This document shows positions 1 through 5,105 of a DNA stretch of 5,725 nucleotides, piece after piece. Origin of the DNA: an uncultured Sphingomonadales bacterium (GTDB lineage Bacteria > Pseudomonadota > Alphaproteobacteria > Sphingomonadales > Sphingomonadaceae); contig CAJBSR010000032.1 of NCBI GenBank assembly GCA_903958285.1, positions 1 through 5,725 of the forward strand, read 5' to 3'. The translations under genes were made by a program, and so were the position numbers. The notes below the pieces were generated by a model. It did not search any database, was not told the origin of the DNA, and worked only from the letters and a program-made list of their open reading frames with translations. Position 1 is the first letter of the stretch, and the number at the start of each line of letters is the position of its first letter.

Positions 1-29
1 AAATATCATAATTTCAGAAGGATACAAAT

Positions 30-125
30 ATGGCTCGGGTGACGTCGGAACTGACGTCAAAGTGGCTAACACCTAAGGGCGCCTTAACGAAAAAAATTCG
101 GCATCTTGGCCTGAAGGGCAAATAA
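30..125 (+). CDS. Possible 31-aa basic small protein, unknown function
   Basis: An ATG at 30 opens a 31-codon frame ending in TAA at 123-125. The frame is closed upstream by a stop at 9-11, so it is not the tail of a longer gene. An AAGGA ribosome binding site at 18-22 sits 7 nt before the ATG, which is good spacing. The predicted peptide begins MARVTSELTSKW and ends KKIRHLGLKGK. It is lysine/arginine-rich, mostly in the C-terminal half, with no hydrophobic segment long enough for a membrane helix and no signal peptide. A perfect stem-loop begins 2 nt after the stop codon and could be its terminator. I do not recognise the family. A nucleic-acid-binding or ribosome-associated peptide is conceivable from charge alone, but that is speculation. 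It could equally be a chance short frame, since 31 codons is well within random expectation. The ribosome binding site and the hairpin are the only arguments in favour. Confidence 0.38.
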   Translation: MARVTSELTSKWLTPKGALTKKIRHLGLKGK

Positions 126-127
126 GC

Positions 128-149
128 GGCTGTCATCGCCTTGACAGCC
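128..149 (+). terminator. Perfect 8-bp stem-loop after the mini-ORF
   Basis: GGCTGTCA (128-135) and TGACAGCC (142-149) are exact inverted repeats around a 6-nt loop, starting just after the TAA of the mini-ORF. The stem is strong enough for an intrinsic terminator, but the sequence that follows (CCAAGGCCTTCTCTT) lacks a clean T-run. Termination is therefore plausible rather than certain. The 3' arm overlaps the -35 box of the tRNA promoter, so the palindrome could instead be an operator-like site. Confidence 0.42.
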
Positions 150-169
150 CCAAGGCCTTCTCTTAGAGG
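141..169 (+). promoter_or_regulatory. Promoter of tRNA-Asp
   Basis: A consensus -35 box TTGACA lies at 141-146. After exactly 17 nt comes TAGAGG (164-169), a weak -10 box. This predicts a start around 175-177, some 14 nt before the mature tRNA 5' end. The stretch after the -10 is C-rich (CCCCCTCCT), as in the GC-rich discriminators of stable-RNA promoters that respond to the stringent response. The spacer holds the 8-bp palindrome AAGGCCTT (152-159). The strong -35 with a degenerate -10 suits an alphaproteobacterial housekeeping sigma factor. The stringent control is inferred. Confidence 0.55.
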
Positions 170-189
170 CCCCCTCCTCACGCAAGTAT

Positions 190-265
<76 letters not shown>

Positions 266-266
<1 letters not shown>

Positions 267-284
267 CTTCCCTTAGCGGGAAGT
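266..284. terminator. Hairpin between tRNA-Asp and the convergent DUF2842 gene
   Basis: ACTTCCC (266-272) and GGGAAGT (278-284) form a perfect 7-bp stem with a 5-nt loop. It begins on the last A of the tRNA CCA end and lies 7 nt past the stop codon of the convergent minus-strand gene. A shared bidirectional terminator or a 3'-processing structure fits the convergent layout. Neither side has a real T-run, so intrinsic termination is not proven. Confidence 0.5.
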
Positions 285-291
285 CGGCGTG

Positions 292-501
292 TTACCGAAA
301 ATAGCCGGTTTCCATCCACTTAAGTACAGGCTTAAGCGGTAGGATCCATATCGTTCCGGCGATGACGTAGAAGATCGACTGCGCGAGCACGGGCCAAAGG
401 CCGACAAGGCCTGATAGGCTGGCGACAGCCACGGCCCAAATCGTCACATAAGCGAGAATGCCAAGCATTCCGATGGGCTTGCGCCAGCTAGGTGCTTCCA
501 A
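292..501 (-). CDS. DUF2842 family small membrane protein, TTG start
   Basis: A 69-aa protein with two hydrophobic segments, about residues 10-32 and 36-56. They are joined by a short GLWP turn and flanked by basic or aromatic ends (SWRKPIG at the start, KWMETGYFR at the end). The SWRKPIGM opening, the central LSGLVGLWPVL and the LPLKP-KWMETG tail match the DUF2842 family of alphaproteobacterial inner-membrane proteins as I remember it; the function is unknown. The only usable start in frame is TTG at 501-499, because a stop lies at 519-517 with no ATG or GTG between. The likely ribosome binding site is AAGGGG (516-511), 9 nt upstream and inside the end of the cyclo-ligase gene, whose stop is 4 nt away. 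Translation is therefore probably coupled to that gene. Topology with both ends in the cytoplasm is an inference. Confidence 0.85.
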   Translation of the reverse strand: MEAPSWRKPIGMLGILAYVTIWAVAVASLSGLVGLWPVLAQSIFYVIAGTIWILPLKPVLKWMETGYFR

Positions 502-505
502 AACC

Positions 506-1093
506 TTAGCCCCTTTTCAGACGACTTGATGCAGGCACGATCCATTCGGCTTCCGTCAGGATGGCGTCAAGCGGAACATCCCAAGGGTCCGCCGGGATCC
601 CGGAGACTTCCTGAACGGACCAGGCAATACCGATGCGCAGCGCGGATGGTCGAAGCTCCAGCGCGCGGTCATAATGCCCCGCGCCTTGACCGATGCGGTT
701 TCCTTCCCGATCAAAACCTAGCATTGGCAATAAGATAAGATCAGGTTCTAATATCATTTGTGAGAATAGGGGTTGCTGGAACCCGCCGGGAGCGGTTTCT
801 GTGGGGTCGCCCATGGTCCAGCAACGGAAGACCATAGGGGCCTCCGACGCCGACAGGCAGGGGAGAACCAAGGATTTTCCTCGACTTTGCGCTGACGTCA
901 TGACGTCATGAGGGTCCGCTTCGCTGCCAAAAGGAAGGTAGCCGGCCACGACCTTGGCGGCATCAAACGCCCGGTTGAGCGGGTATTTGATAACTTCTGA
1001 GATGGGTAGAACTTTTGATTCGCGTTGTTTTACAAACGCTTGGCGAATCTTTCTAAGTTCGTTTCTGAGCTCTGCCTTTGTCTGGACGCTCAT
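506..1093 (-). CDS. fau: 5-formyltetrahydrofolate cyclo-ligase
   Basis: The enzyme (also called ygfA, fthC or MTHFS) converts 5-formyl-THF to 5,10-methenyl-THF with ATP hydrolysis in the cytosol, returning the stored folate to the one-carbon pool. The 195-aa product has the usual bacterial length. The N-terminal helix (KAELRNELRKIR, residues 6-17) has the basic ATP-contacting character of the family. GYLPFGSEADP (51-61) is the substrate pocket segment. The hallmark LLPMLGFDREG-NRIGQGAGHYDR (121-143) holds the FDxxGxRxGxGxGxYD signature. The ATG at 1093-1091 lies about 5 nt beyond the 3' arm of the 6S RNA closing stem, and I see no strong ribosome binding site, because the leader is itself 6S RNA. 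Expression may depend on read-through or cleavage of a 6S-cyclo-ligase transcript, as for E. coli ssrS-ygfA. A DUF2842 gene follows after 4 nt. The family assignment is secure. Confidence 0.96.
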   Translation of the reverse strand: MSVQTKAELRNELRKIRQAFVKQRESKVLPISEVIKYPLNRAFDAAKVVAGYLPFGSEADPHDVMTSAQSRGKSLVLPCLSASEAPMVFRCWTMGDPTETAPGGFQQPLFSQMILEPDLILLPMLGFDREGNRIGQGAGHYDRALELRPSALRIGIAWSVQEVSGIPADPWDVPLDAILTEAEWIVPASSRLKRG

Positions 1094-1098
1094 AGGTT

Positions 1099-1257
1099 GG
1101 CGGACCCACCGTGGCCGTTGGCCGGAATATCCTCTGACGCCAAGTACGTCAGGTGGGGACCATGTGCATCAGGCCAAGACCTGAACAGGGACAGCCCCCT
1201 TGGATGTGGAATCGCCTCAGGGATAATCTGTCTAGCTCGCACCGGGCAGAATCCGCC
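1099..1257 (-). ncRNA. ssrS: 6S RNA
   Basis: 6S RNA mimics an open promoter and sequesters the housekeeping RNA polymerase holoenzyme in stationary phase. The spacer between zapA and the cyclo-ligase gene is the classical locus for it. On the minus strand, GGCGGATTC (1257-1249) pairs with GGGTCCGCC (1107-1099), giving a 9-bp closing stem with two G-U pairs. Inside it, ATCCCTGAGGCGATT (about 1224-1210) strongly resembles the conserved CCCTGAGCCGATA block of E. coli 6S RNA. The terminal arm is built from GGGG/CCCC, TGT/ACA and TCAGG-TCTTGG-CCTGA (1184-1169). A CTGACG/CGTCAG hairpin (1151-1133) and a GGCC-AAC-GGCC mini-hairpin (1123-1113) follow on the 3' side. The resulting length of about 159 nt is normal for alphaproteobacterial 6S RNA, and the 5' end agrees with the promoter upstream. 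The exact ends are predicted; GGTT/AACC could extend the closing stem to 1263/1095. Confidence 0.9.
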
Positions 1258-1264
1258 GCAACCA

Positions 1265-1293
1265 GGTATAGGGTCGTCAGCCGCGCCGCTCAA
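1265..1293 (-). promoter_or_regulatory. Promoter of 6S RNA inside the zapA 3' end
   Basis: Reading the minus strand, TTGAGC (1293-1288) is followed after exactly 17 nt by TATACC (1270-1265). Each box matches 4 of 6 consensus bases, including the key TTGA and TATA. The predicted start falls at about 1259-1257, which coincides with the first base of the 6S RNA closing stem found independently. The -35 box lies within the last zapA codons and the -10 just after its stop. 6S RNA can thus be transcribed independently of cell-division genes as well as by read-through. Confidence 0.58.
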
Positions 1294-1621
1294 GGTGCAT
1301 GGCCAAGTTTTCCAAACGTGCCGCAATGTCGTCGAGCAAAGAGATATGCTCGTCATTTGCGGCGTCAGGCGTCACAGCAGGGGCGGAAGGCGCTGGTGCT
1401 GGCGGCACGCCGGTGCCTTTGCGGGCTTCATCAAGTTCATCGGCAAGGAGGAGCGAGGCAAAGAGCAGTTGGCGGACTTCGCTCACGCTGCCCAAGGCCT
1501 GCCGCGCATCGTGCGCCTTGCCGTCGACGATCTCAGCGATCTTGGTCAGATGCGCTTCTTCCCCGTCTCTGCAGGCGACGGTGTAGGCGTTTCCGCCGAT
1601 TTTGAGTTCGATTTGGGCCAT
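1277..1621 (-). CDS. zapA: Cell division protein ZapA
   Basis: ZapA is a cytosolic FtsZ-binding protein that cross-links protofilaments and tightens the Z-ring. The 114-aa product has the family's compact N-terminal strand-strand-helix domain: MAQIELKIGGNAYTVAC (1-17), then the characteristic CRDGEEAHLTKIAEIVD (17-33). A long helix follows, ending in LLFASLLLADELDEARK (52-68), the dimer/tetramer coiled coil. Residues 70-88 are a proline/alanine-rich linker, and a second short helix (about 92-112) closes the protein. The ATG overlaps the upstream gene's stop by one base (TAATG), and GGAGG (1635-1631) gives a strong ribosome binding site 9 nt before it. It is thus co-translated with the coiled-coil protein. 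The 3' end carries the 6S RNA promoter. The assignment is supported by sequence and by the conserved zapA-6S-cyclo-ligase order. Confidence 0.94.
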   Translation of the reverse strand: MAQIELKIGGNAYTVACRDGEEAHLTKIAEIVDGKAHDARQALGSVSEVRQLLFASLLLADELDEARKGTGVPPAPAPSAPAVTPDAANDEHISLLDDIAARLENLAMHLERRG

Positions 1622-1851
1622 TAGCTGCGCCCTCCGACAGACGCCCGCGCGATGACGGCGTCGAGCGCTGACAGGGCGATGGTGGTTTCTTCCTTAAGCT
1701 TGGCGTGCCGCTCGGCGAGCGCGGCAAGGCGTGCCGCATCTTCGCTATCGGCTGGCGCAACAGCGGGGGCAGGGGAAAGGGCAACGGTTTCAATCCGTTC
1801 CATCGCAGTGGCGATGCGCCGCAGCGCGTTCGATAAGCGGGTGTCTGACAT
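1621..1851 (-). CDS. Small coiled-coil protein upstream of zapA (ZauP/DUF4164-like)
   Basis: A 76-aa protein, MSDTRLSNALRRIATAMERIE to ASVGGRS. Two predicted amphipathic helices, about residues 4-22 and 36-70, are joined by an Ala/Pro-rich linker (24-35). The second helix is rich in Ala, Leu, Glu and Lys with heptad-like spacing (LAALAERHAKLKEE), as in a coiled coil. In alphaproteobacteria the position immediately before zapA is held by short coiled-coil proteins: DUF4164 in rhizobia, and ZauP in Caulobacter, which forms a complex with ZapA and focuses the Z-ring. The same role is inferred here from position, size and TAATG overlap, not from recognised residues. The frame is open further upstream, to 2283 inside tkt, but the ATG at 1851-1849 gives a natural N-terminus, and the longer version would run antisense through the transketolase start. 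No clear ribosome binding site precedes this ATG. Confidence 0.78.
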   Translation of the reverse strand: MSDTRLSNALRRIATAMERIETVALSPAPAVAPADSEDAARLAALAERHAKLKEETTIALSALDAVIARASVGGRS

Positions 1852-1995
1852 ATCGCTATGATTACCACGCGGGCGATCTGCCGCAAGCAAAATGGCGCGC
1901 TGCGGTTGACCCGCGCGGACCATGGCGACAAGAGGACGGCGACCTCGCGCCTGCGAGTCGCTAATGCCTTTTCGGGCCGAGATTAAAGGACCGCC
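1852..1995. promoter_or_regulatory. Divergent promoter region between zauP-like gene and tkt
   Basis: This 144-bp spacer must hold the start signals of two opposite operons. For tkt the ribosome binding site AAAGGA (1985-1990) is clear, 5 nt before ATG. A TTGACC element at 1906-1911 is the best plus-strand -35 candidate, but no good -10 follows at normal spacing. On the minus strand, TTGCGG (1886-1881) and TAATCA (1864-1859) are 16 nt apart and would start transcription almost at the zauP-like ATG. One GANTC site (GAGTC, 1955-1959), the CcrM methylation target in alphaproteobacteria, is present. I see no gene in the spacer. All promoter boxes here are weak guesses. Confidence 0.5.
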
Positions 1996-3984
1996 ATGAC
2001 TGTTGACCAGCAGCGCCTCGCCAACGCTATTCGCGCGTTGTCGATGGATGCCGTGCAAGCCGCCAATTCCGGGCACCCGGGCATGCCGATGGGCATGGCA
2101 GATGTGGCGACTGTCCTCTTCACACAGTTTCTGAAGTTTGATCCGCAAGCACCTAAATGGCCTGATAGAGATCGCTTCGTTCTTTCGGCCGGCCATGGCT
2201 CGATGCTCATCTATTCGCTCCTCCACCTCACCGGTTATGACCAGCCGACGATGGACGACATCCGCAATTTCCGGCAGCTGCATTCAGTGTGTGCAGGGCA
2301 TCCAGAAAACACAGAACTGCCCGGCGTTGAATGCACGACAGGCCCATTGGGGCAGGGTGTGGCGATGGCCGTCGGCATGGCGATGGCAGAGCGTCACCTC
2401 AACGCCATCTACGGTGATAACCTTGTCGATCATAAGACTTGGGTCGTCGCGGGCGACGGTTGTTTGATGGAAGGCCTGAACCACGAAGCCATTGGCCTAG
2501 CAGGCGTGAACAAGCTTGGCCGCCTCAATGTGCTTTGGGATGACAACAACATCACGATTGACGGTGATACCTCGCTGTCCACCTGTGAAGACATTCTCGC
2601 CCGTTATGCCGCCACCGGCTGGCACACGGTGCGCTGTGATGGTCATGACTTTGCCGACATCGCACGCGCCTTGGCCGAAGCGGAAGCCGATCCGCGCCCG
2701 TCGCTGGTTGCCTGTAAGACGGTGATCGGGAAGGGCGCCCCCAACAAGCAGGGCGGCCATAACGTGCACGGTGCGCCACTGGGTGGTGATGAGATTGCTG
2801 CAGCCCGCGACTATCTGGGCTGGGATGCCGCACCGTTTGAAGTGCCGGCCGACATCTTGTCGGATTGGCGCACACTTGGCGCGCGTGGCGCTGAAACGCG
2901 TGCGGCTTGGGAGGCTCGTTTCGCTTCGTCGTCTGCGCGCGGAGACTTTGAGCGCCGGTTGGCGGGCGTGGCCGATCTCGCATCCCCTGCGCTGGAAGGC
3001 TATATTGCGGACCTCGTGGCCACGCCGCAAAAGGTCGCGACGCGCAAGGCATCGGAAATGGCACTCGGTCCGTTGACGGAGAAGCTGCCGCATCTTGTTG
3101 GCGGGTCTGCCGACTTGACCGGATCGAACCTCACCAAGACCAAATCGACCGAGCCCTTTGGCGCTGCCAATTATGCGGGTCGCCATGTTTATTACGGCAT
3201 CCGCGAATTCGGCATGGCGGCCGCGATGAACGGGATGGCGCTGCACGGCGGCGTTGTGCCCTATGGCGGCACGTTCCTCGTTTTCTCAGACTATTGCCGC
3301 AACGCCATCCGCATGAGCGCGGTGCAGCATGCTCAGGTCGTCTACGTCATGACACACGATTCCATCGGGCTGGGCGAAGATGGGCCGACCCACCAGCCGG
3401 TGGAGCATGTCATGTCGTTGCGCATGATCCCCAATCTCAACGTCTATCGTCCTGCTGATGTCATCGAAACAGCAGAATGCTGGGCATTGTCGCTCGAAAC
3501 GCCTGGCACACCCTCTGTGCTTGCCCTTTCGCGCCAGAACCTGCCGCAGCTGCGTGGTGCAGGCGATGAAGGCTGGACGCGGGCGTCCAACCGGTCGGCC
3601 AAGGGCGGCTACCGCCTGAAAGCGGCTGAAGCTGCGCGCAAGGTCGTACTGGTTGCGACCGGTTCCGTAGTTGAAATCGCCGTCAATGTCGCCAAGTCAT
3701 TGGAAGGACAGGGTATTGGTGCGGATGTCGTGTCGATGCCCTGCACGGAGTTGTTCGACGAGCAAACCGCGGCCTATAAGGCTGATATCCTGCCGCGCGA
3801 CGCGTTGATTGTTTCAATCGAAGCGGGCGTGACGATGGGGTGGGAACGCTATACCGGTCTCGATGGTATCAACATCGGAATTGACCGCTTTGGGGCCTCG
3901 GCACCGGCGGACGCACTTTACGACTATTTCGGGCTGACGGTCGACAAGATCGTTCCCCGCATCCTTGAGAAACTTGCCAACTAA
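1996..3984 (+). CDS. tkt: Transketolase
   Basis: The thiamine-diphosphate enzyme moves two-carbon ketol units between sugar phosphates in the non-oxidative pentose phosphate pathway. At 662 aa it has the full bacterial length. The N-terminal PP domain has SGHPGMPMG (25-33, His27), SAGHGSM (64-70, His67), GHPENTE (His102), TTGPLGQG (114-121), and the ThDP/Mg2+ motif GDGCLMEG (153-160) followed by [10 protein letters not shown] (181-190). His258 lies in NVHGAPLG. The middle Pyr domain has the catalytic glutamate Glu404 in [15 protein letters not shown] and the transketolase signature [12 protein letters not shown] (460-471, His466). A C-terminal domain (about 530-662) completes it. All expected catalytic residues are present. 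AAAGGA lies 5 nt before ATG. It is first of a tkt-gap-pgk operon; the TAA overlaps the gap ribosome binding site. The same order is common in alphaproteobacteria. It is not a DXP synthase, which lacks this residue set. Confidence 0.98.
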   Translation: MTVDQQRLANAIRALSMDAVQAANSGHPGMPMGMADVATVLFTQFLKFDPQAPKWPDRDRFVLSAGHGSMLIYSLLHLTGYDQPTMDDIRNFRQLHSVCAGHPENTELPGVECTTGPLGQGVAMAVGMAMAERHLNAIYGDNLVDHKTWVVAGDGCLMEGLNHEAIGLAGVNKLGRLNVLWDDNNITIDGDTSLSTCEDILARYAATGWHTVRCDGHDFADIARALAEAEADPRPSLVACKTVIGKGAPNKQGGHNVHGAPLGGDEIAAARDYLGWDAAPFEVPADILSDWRTLGARGAETRAAWEARFASSSARGDFERRLAGVADLASPALEGYIADLVATPQKVATRKASEMALGPLTEKLPHLVGGSADLTGSNLTKTKSTEPFGAANYAGRHVYYGIREFGMAAAMNGMALHGGVVPYGGTFLVFSDYCRNAIRMSAVQHAQVVYVMTHDSIGLGEDGPTHQPVEHVMSLRMIPNLNVYRPADVIETAECWALSLETPGTPSVLALSRQNLPQLRGAGDEGWTRASNRSAKGGYRLKAAEAARKVVLVATGSVVEIAVNVAKSLEGQGIGADVVSMPCTELFDEQTAAYKADILPRDALIVSIEAGVTMGWERYTGLDGINIGIDRFGASAPADALYDYFGLTVDKIVPRILEKLAN

Positions 3985-3988
3985 GGAG
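3983..3988 (+). promoter_or_regulatory. Ribosome binding site that decides the gap start
   Basis: AAGGAG overlaps the last two bases of the tkt stop codon. Two in-frame ATGs follow. The first, at 3990, is only 1 nt from the site, too close for initiation. The second, at 3996, is 7 nt away and gives the family-typical N-terminus [13 protein letters not shown]. The start is therefore placed at 3996, and gap translation is probably coupled to tkt termination. Confidence 0.82.
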
Positions 3989-3995
3989 AATGGAC

Positions 3996-5000
3996 ATGGC
4001 GAAGGTTGCCATTAACGGTTTCGGACGCATCGGACGCAACGTGGCGCGCGCCATTCTGGAGCGCCCGGATTGCGGCCTTGAGCTCGTGTCGATCAACGAC
4101 CTCGCTGATGCCAAGTCGAACGCAATGCTGTTCAAGCGGGATTCGGTCCACGGCCCGTTCAGCGGTACTGTTGAAGTTGACGGCAATGACCTGATCATCA
4201 ACGGCAAGCGCATCCATGTAACGGCTGAGCGTGACCCGGCGAACCTTCCCCATGCCGCCAACGGCATCGACATCGCGCTGGAGTGCACCGGTTTCTTCAC
4301 GACCCGCGCAGGCGGACAGAAGCATCTCGATGCAGGCGCCAAGCGCGTTCTGATCTCGGCACCCGGCAAGGAAGTTGATCTCACGGTCGTCTTCGGCGTC
4401 AACCATGACAAGCTGACGGGTGACCACAAGATCGTCTCCAACGCGTCATGCACCACCAACTGCCTCGCGCCCTTCGCCAAGGTGTTGAACGATGCCATCG
4501 GCATTGAACGCGGCCTGATGACGACGATCCACGCTTATACCAACGACCAGAAGATCCTCGACCAGATCCACGAAGATCCCCGCCGTGCGCGTGCCGCCGG
4601 TATGTCGATGATCCCGACGACGACCGGCGCTGCCCGTGCTGTTGGTGAAGTGCTTCCCGAACTGAAGGGCAAGCTCGATGGTTCGGCCATCCGCGTGCCG
4701 ACGCCGAACGTCTCGGTCGTTGACCTGACCTTCACGCCGAAGCGCGACACGACCAAGGAAGAAGTCAACGCACTGCTGAAGGCGGCAGCTGAAGGTCCGC
4801 TCAAGGGTGTGCTCGGCTATACTGACGAACCTCTGGTTTCGATTGATCTCAACCATGATGCGCACAGCTCGACCATCGACAGCCTTGAAACGGCCGTCAT
4901 CGACGGCAAGCTCGTTCGCGTATTGTCCTGGTATGACAATGAATGGGGCTTCTCCAACCGCATGGTCGACACGGCCGGCGTGATGGCAAAGCTGATCTAA
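3996..5000 (+). CDS. gap: Type I glyceraldehyde-3-phosphate dehydrogenase
   Basis: It oxidises and phosphorylates glyceraldehyde 3-phosphate to 1,3-bisphosphoglycerate, reversibly, as a cytosolic tetramer. The 334-aa product has the usual length. The Rossmann motif NGFGRIGRN lies at 7-15. Asn34-Asp35 (VSINDL) at the end of the second strand favours NAD over NADP. The active site [12 protein letters not shown] (148-159) holds the catalytic Cys152, with His179 in [10 protein letters not shown]. The S-loop region follows with [20 protein letters not shown], then [20 protein letters not shown], and the C-terminus carries [12 protein letters not shown]. The NAD preference is read from the acidic residue, as in other Asp-bearing GAPDHs. 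A longer start at 3990 would add only Met-Asp and has a poor site distance. It lies 11 nt after tkt and 105 nt before pgk; the gap-pgk spacer holds a long hairpin. Confidence 0.98.
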   Translation: MAKVAINGFGRIGRNVARAILERPDCGLELVSINDLADAKSNAMLFKRDSVHGPFSGTVEVDGNDLIINGKRIHVTAERDPANLPHAANGIDIALECTGFFTTRAGGQKHLDAGAKRVLISAPGKEVDLTVVFGVNHDKLTGDHKIVSNASCTTNCLAPFAKVLNDAIGIERGLMTTIHAYTNDQKILDQIHEDPRRARAAGMSMIPTTTGAARAVGEVLPELKGKLDGSAIRVPTPNVSVVDLTFTPKRDTTKEEVNALLKAAAEGPLKGVLGYTDEPLVSIDLNHDAHSSTIDSLETAVIDGKLVRVLSWYDNEWGFSNRMVDTAGVMAKLI

Positions 5001-5004
5001 CACT

Positions 5005-5091
5005 CCGTTTGTCCTGAGCTTGTCGAAGGACTGTCCTTTCGCTTTGATGCAAAGTTGAAAGACAGGGCTTCGACGGGCTCAGCCCAAACGG
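5005..5091. repeat. Long imperfect palindrome (REP-like) between gap and pgk
   Basis: The arms are 5005-5040 and 5057-5091. CCGTTTG pairs with CAAACGG at the base. TGAGCTTGTCGAAG (5015-5028) pairs with CTTCGACGGGCTCA (5068-5081) through two T-G wobbles. CTGTC and TTTC pair with GACAG and GAAA further up. CTTTG-ATG-CAAAG (5042-5054) closes the apex with a 3-nt loop. In total about 37 pairs form, with two 2-nt internal mismatches and a single bulge. The TGAGC-GTCGAAG core in opposed orientation is what I recall from dispersed intergenic repeats of sphingomonads. TTTT (5092-5095) follows the base directly, so in RNA it looks like an intrinsic terminator or attenuator ahead of pgk. Alternatives are an mRNA-stabilising or RNase-processing structure, as for E. 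coli REP elements. No coding potential is seen. Confidence 0.88.
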
Positions 5092-5105
5092 TTTTGGGGA
5101 TTATC

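Noticed and set aside
1025..1624. 199-aa plus-strand frame across the 6S RNA and zapA
   Set aside because: It covers a structured RNA and a recognised gene on the other strand, and has no motif or ribosome binding site of note.
1906..1934. TTGACC as a confident tkt promoter
   Set aside because: No recognisable -10 box occurs 16-18 nt downstream, so it is mentioned only as a candidate in the divergent spacer.
1852..2283. Upstream extension of the coiled-coil gene to a 220-aa minus-strand frame
   Set aside because: The extra part runs antisense through the tkt start, shows no family features, and the ATG at 1851 gives a natural N-terminus.
2497..3246. 249-aa open frame on the minus strand
   Set aside because: It lies wholly opposite transketolase, whose catalytic motifs are intact; the frame is a GC-driven shadow with Arg/His-rich, low-sense composition.
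3990..3992. ATG at 3990 as the gap start
   Set aside because: Only 1 nt separates it from AAGGAG; the ATG at 3996 has 7-nt spacing and the normal GAPDH N-terminus.
3869..4504. 211-aa minus-strand frame opposite the tkt-gap junction
   Set aside because: It is antisense to two secure enzymes and crosses their junction; no independent support.
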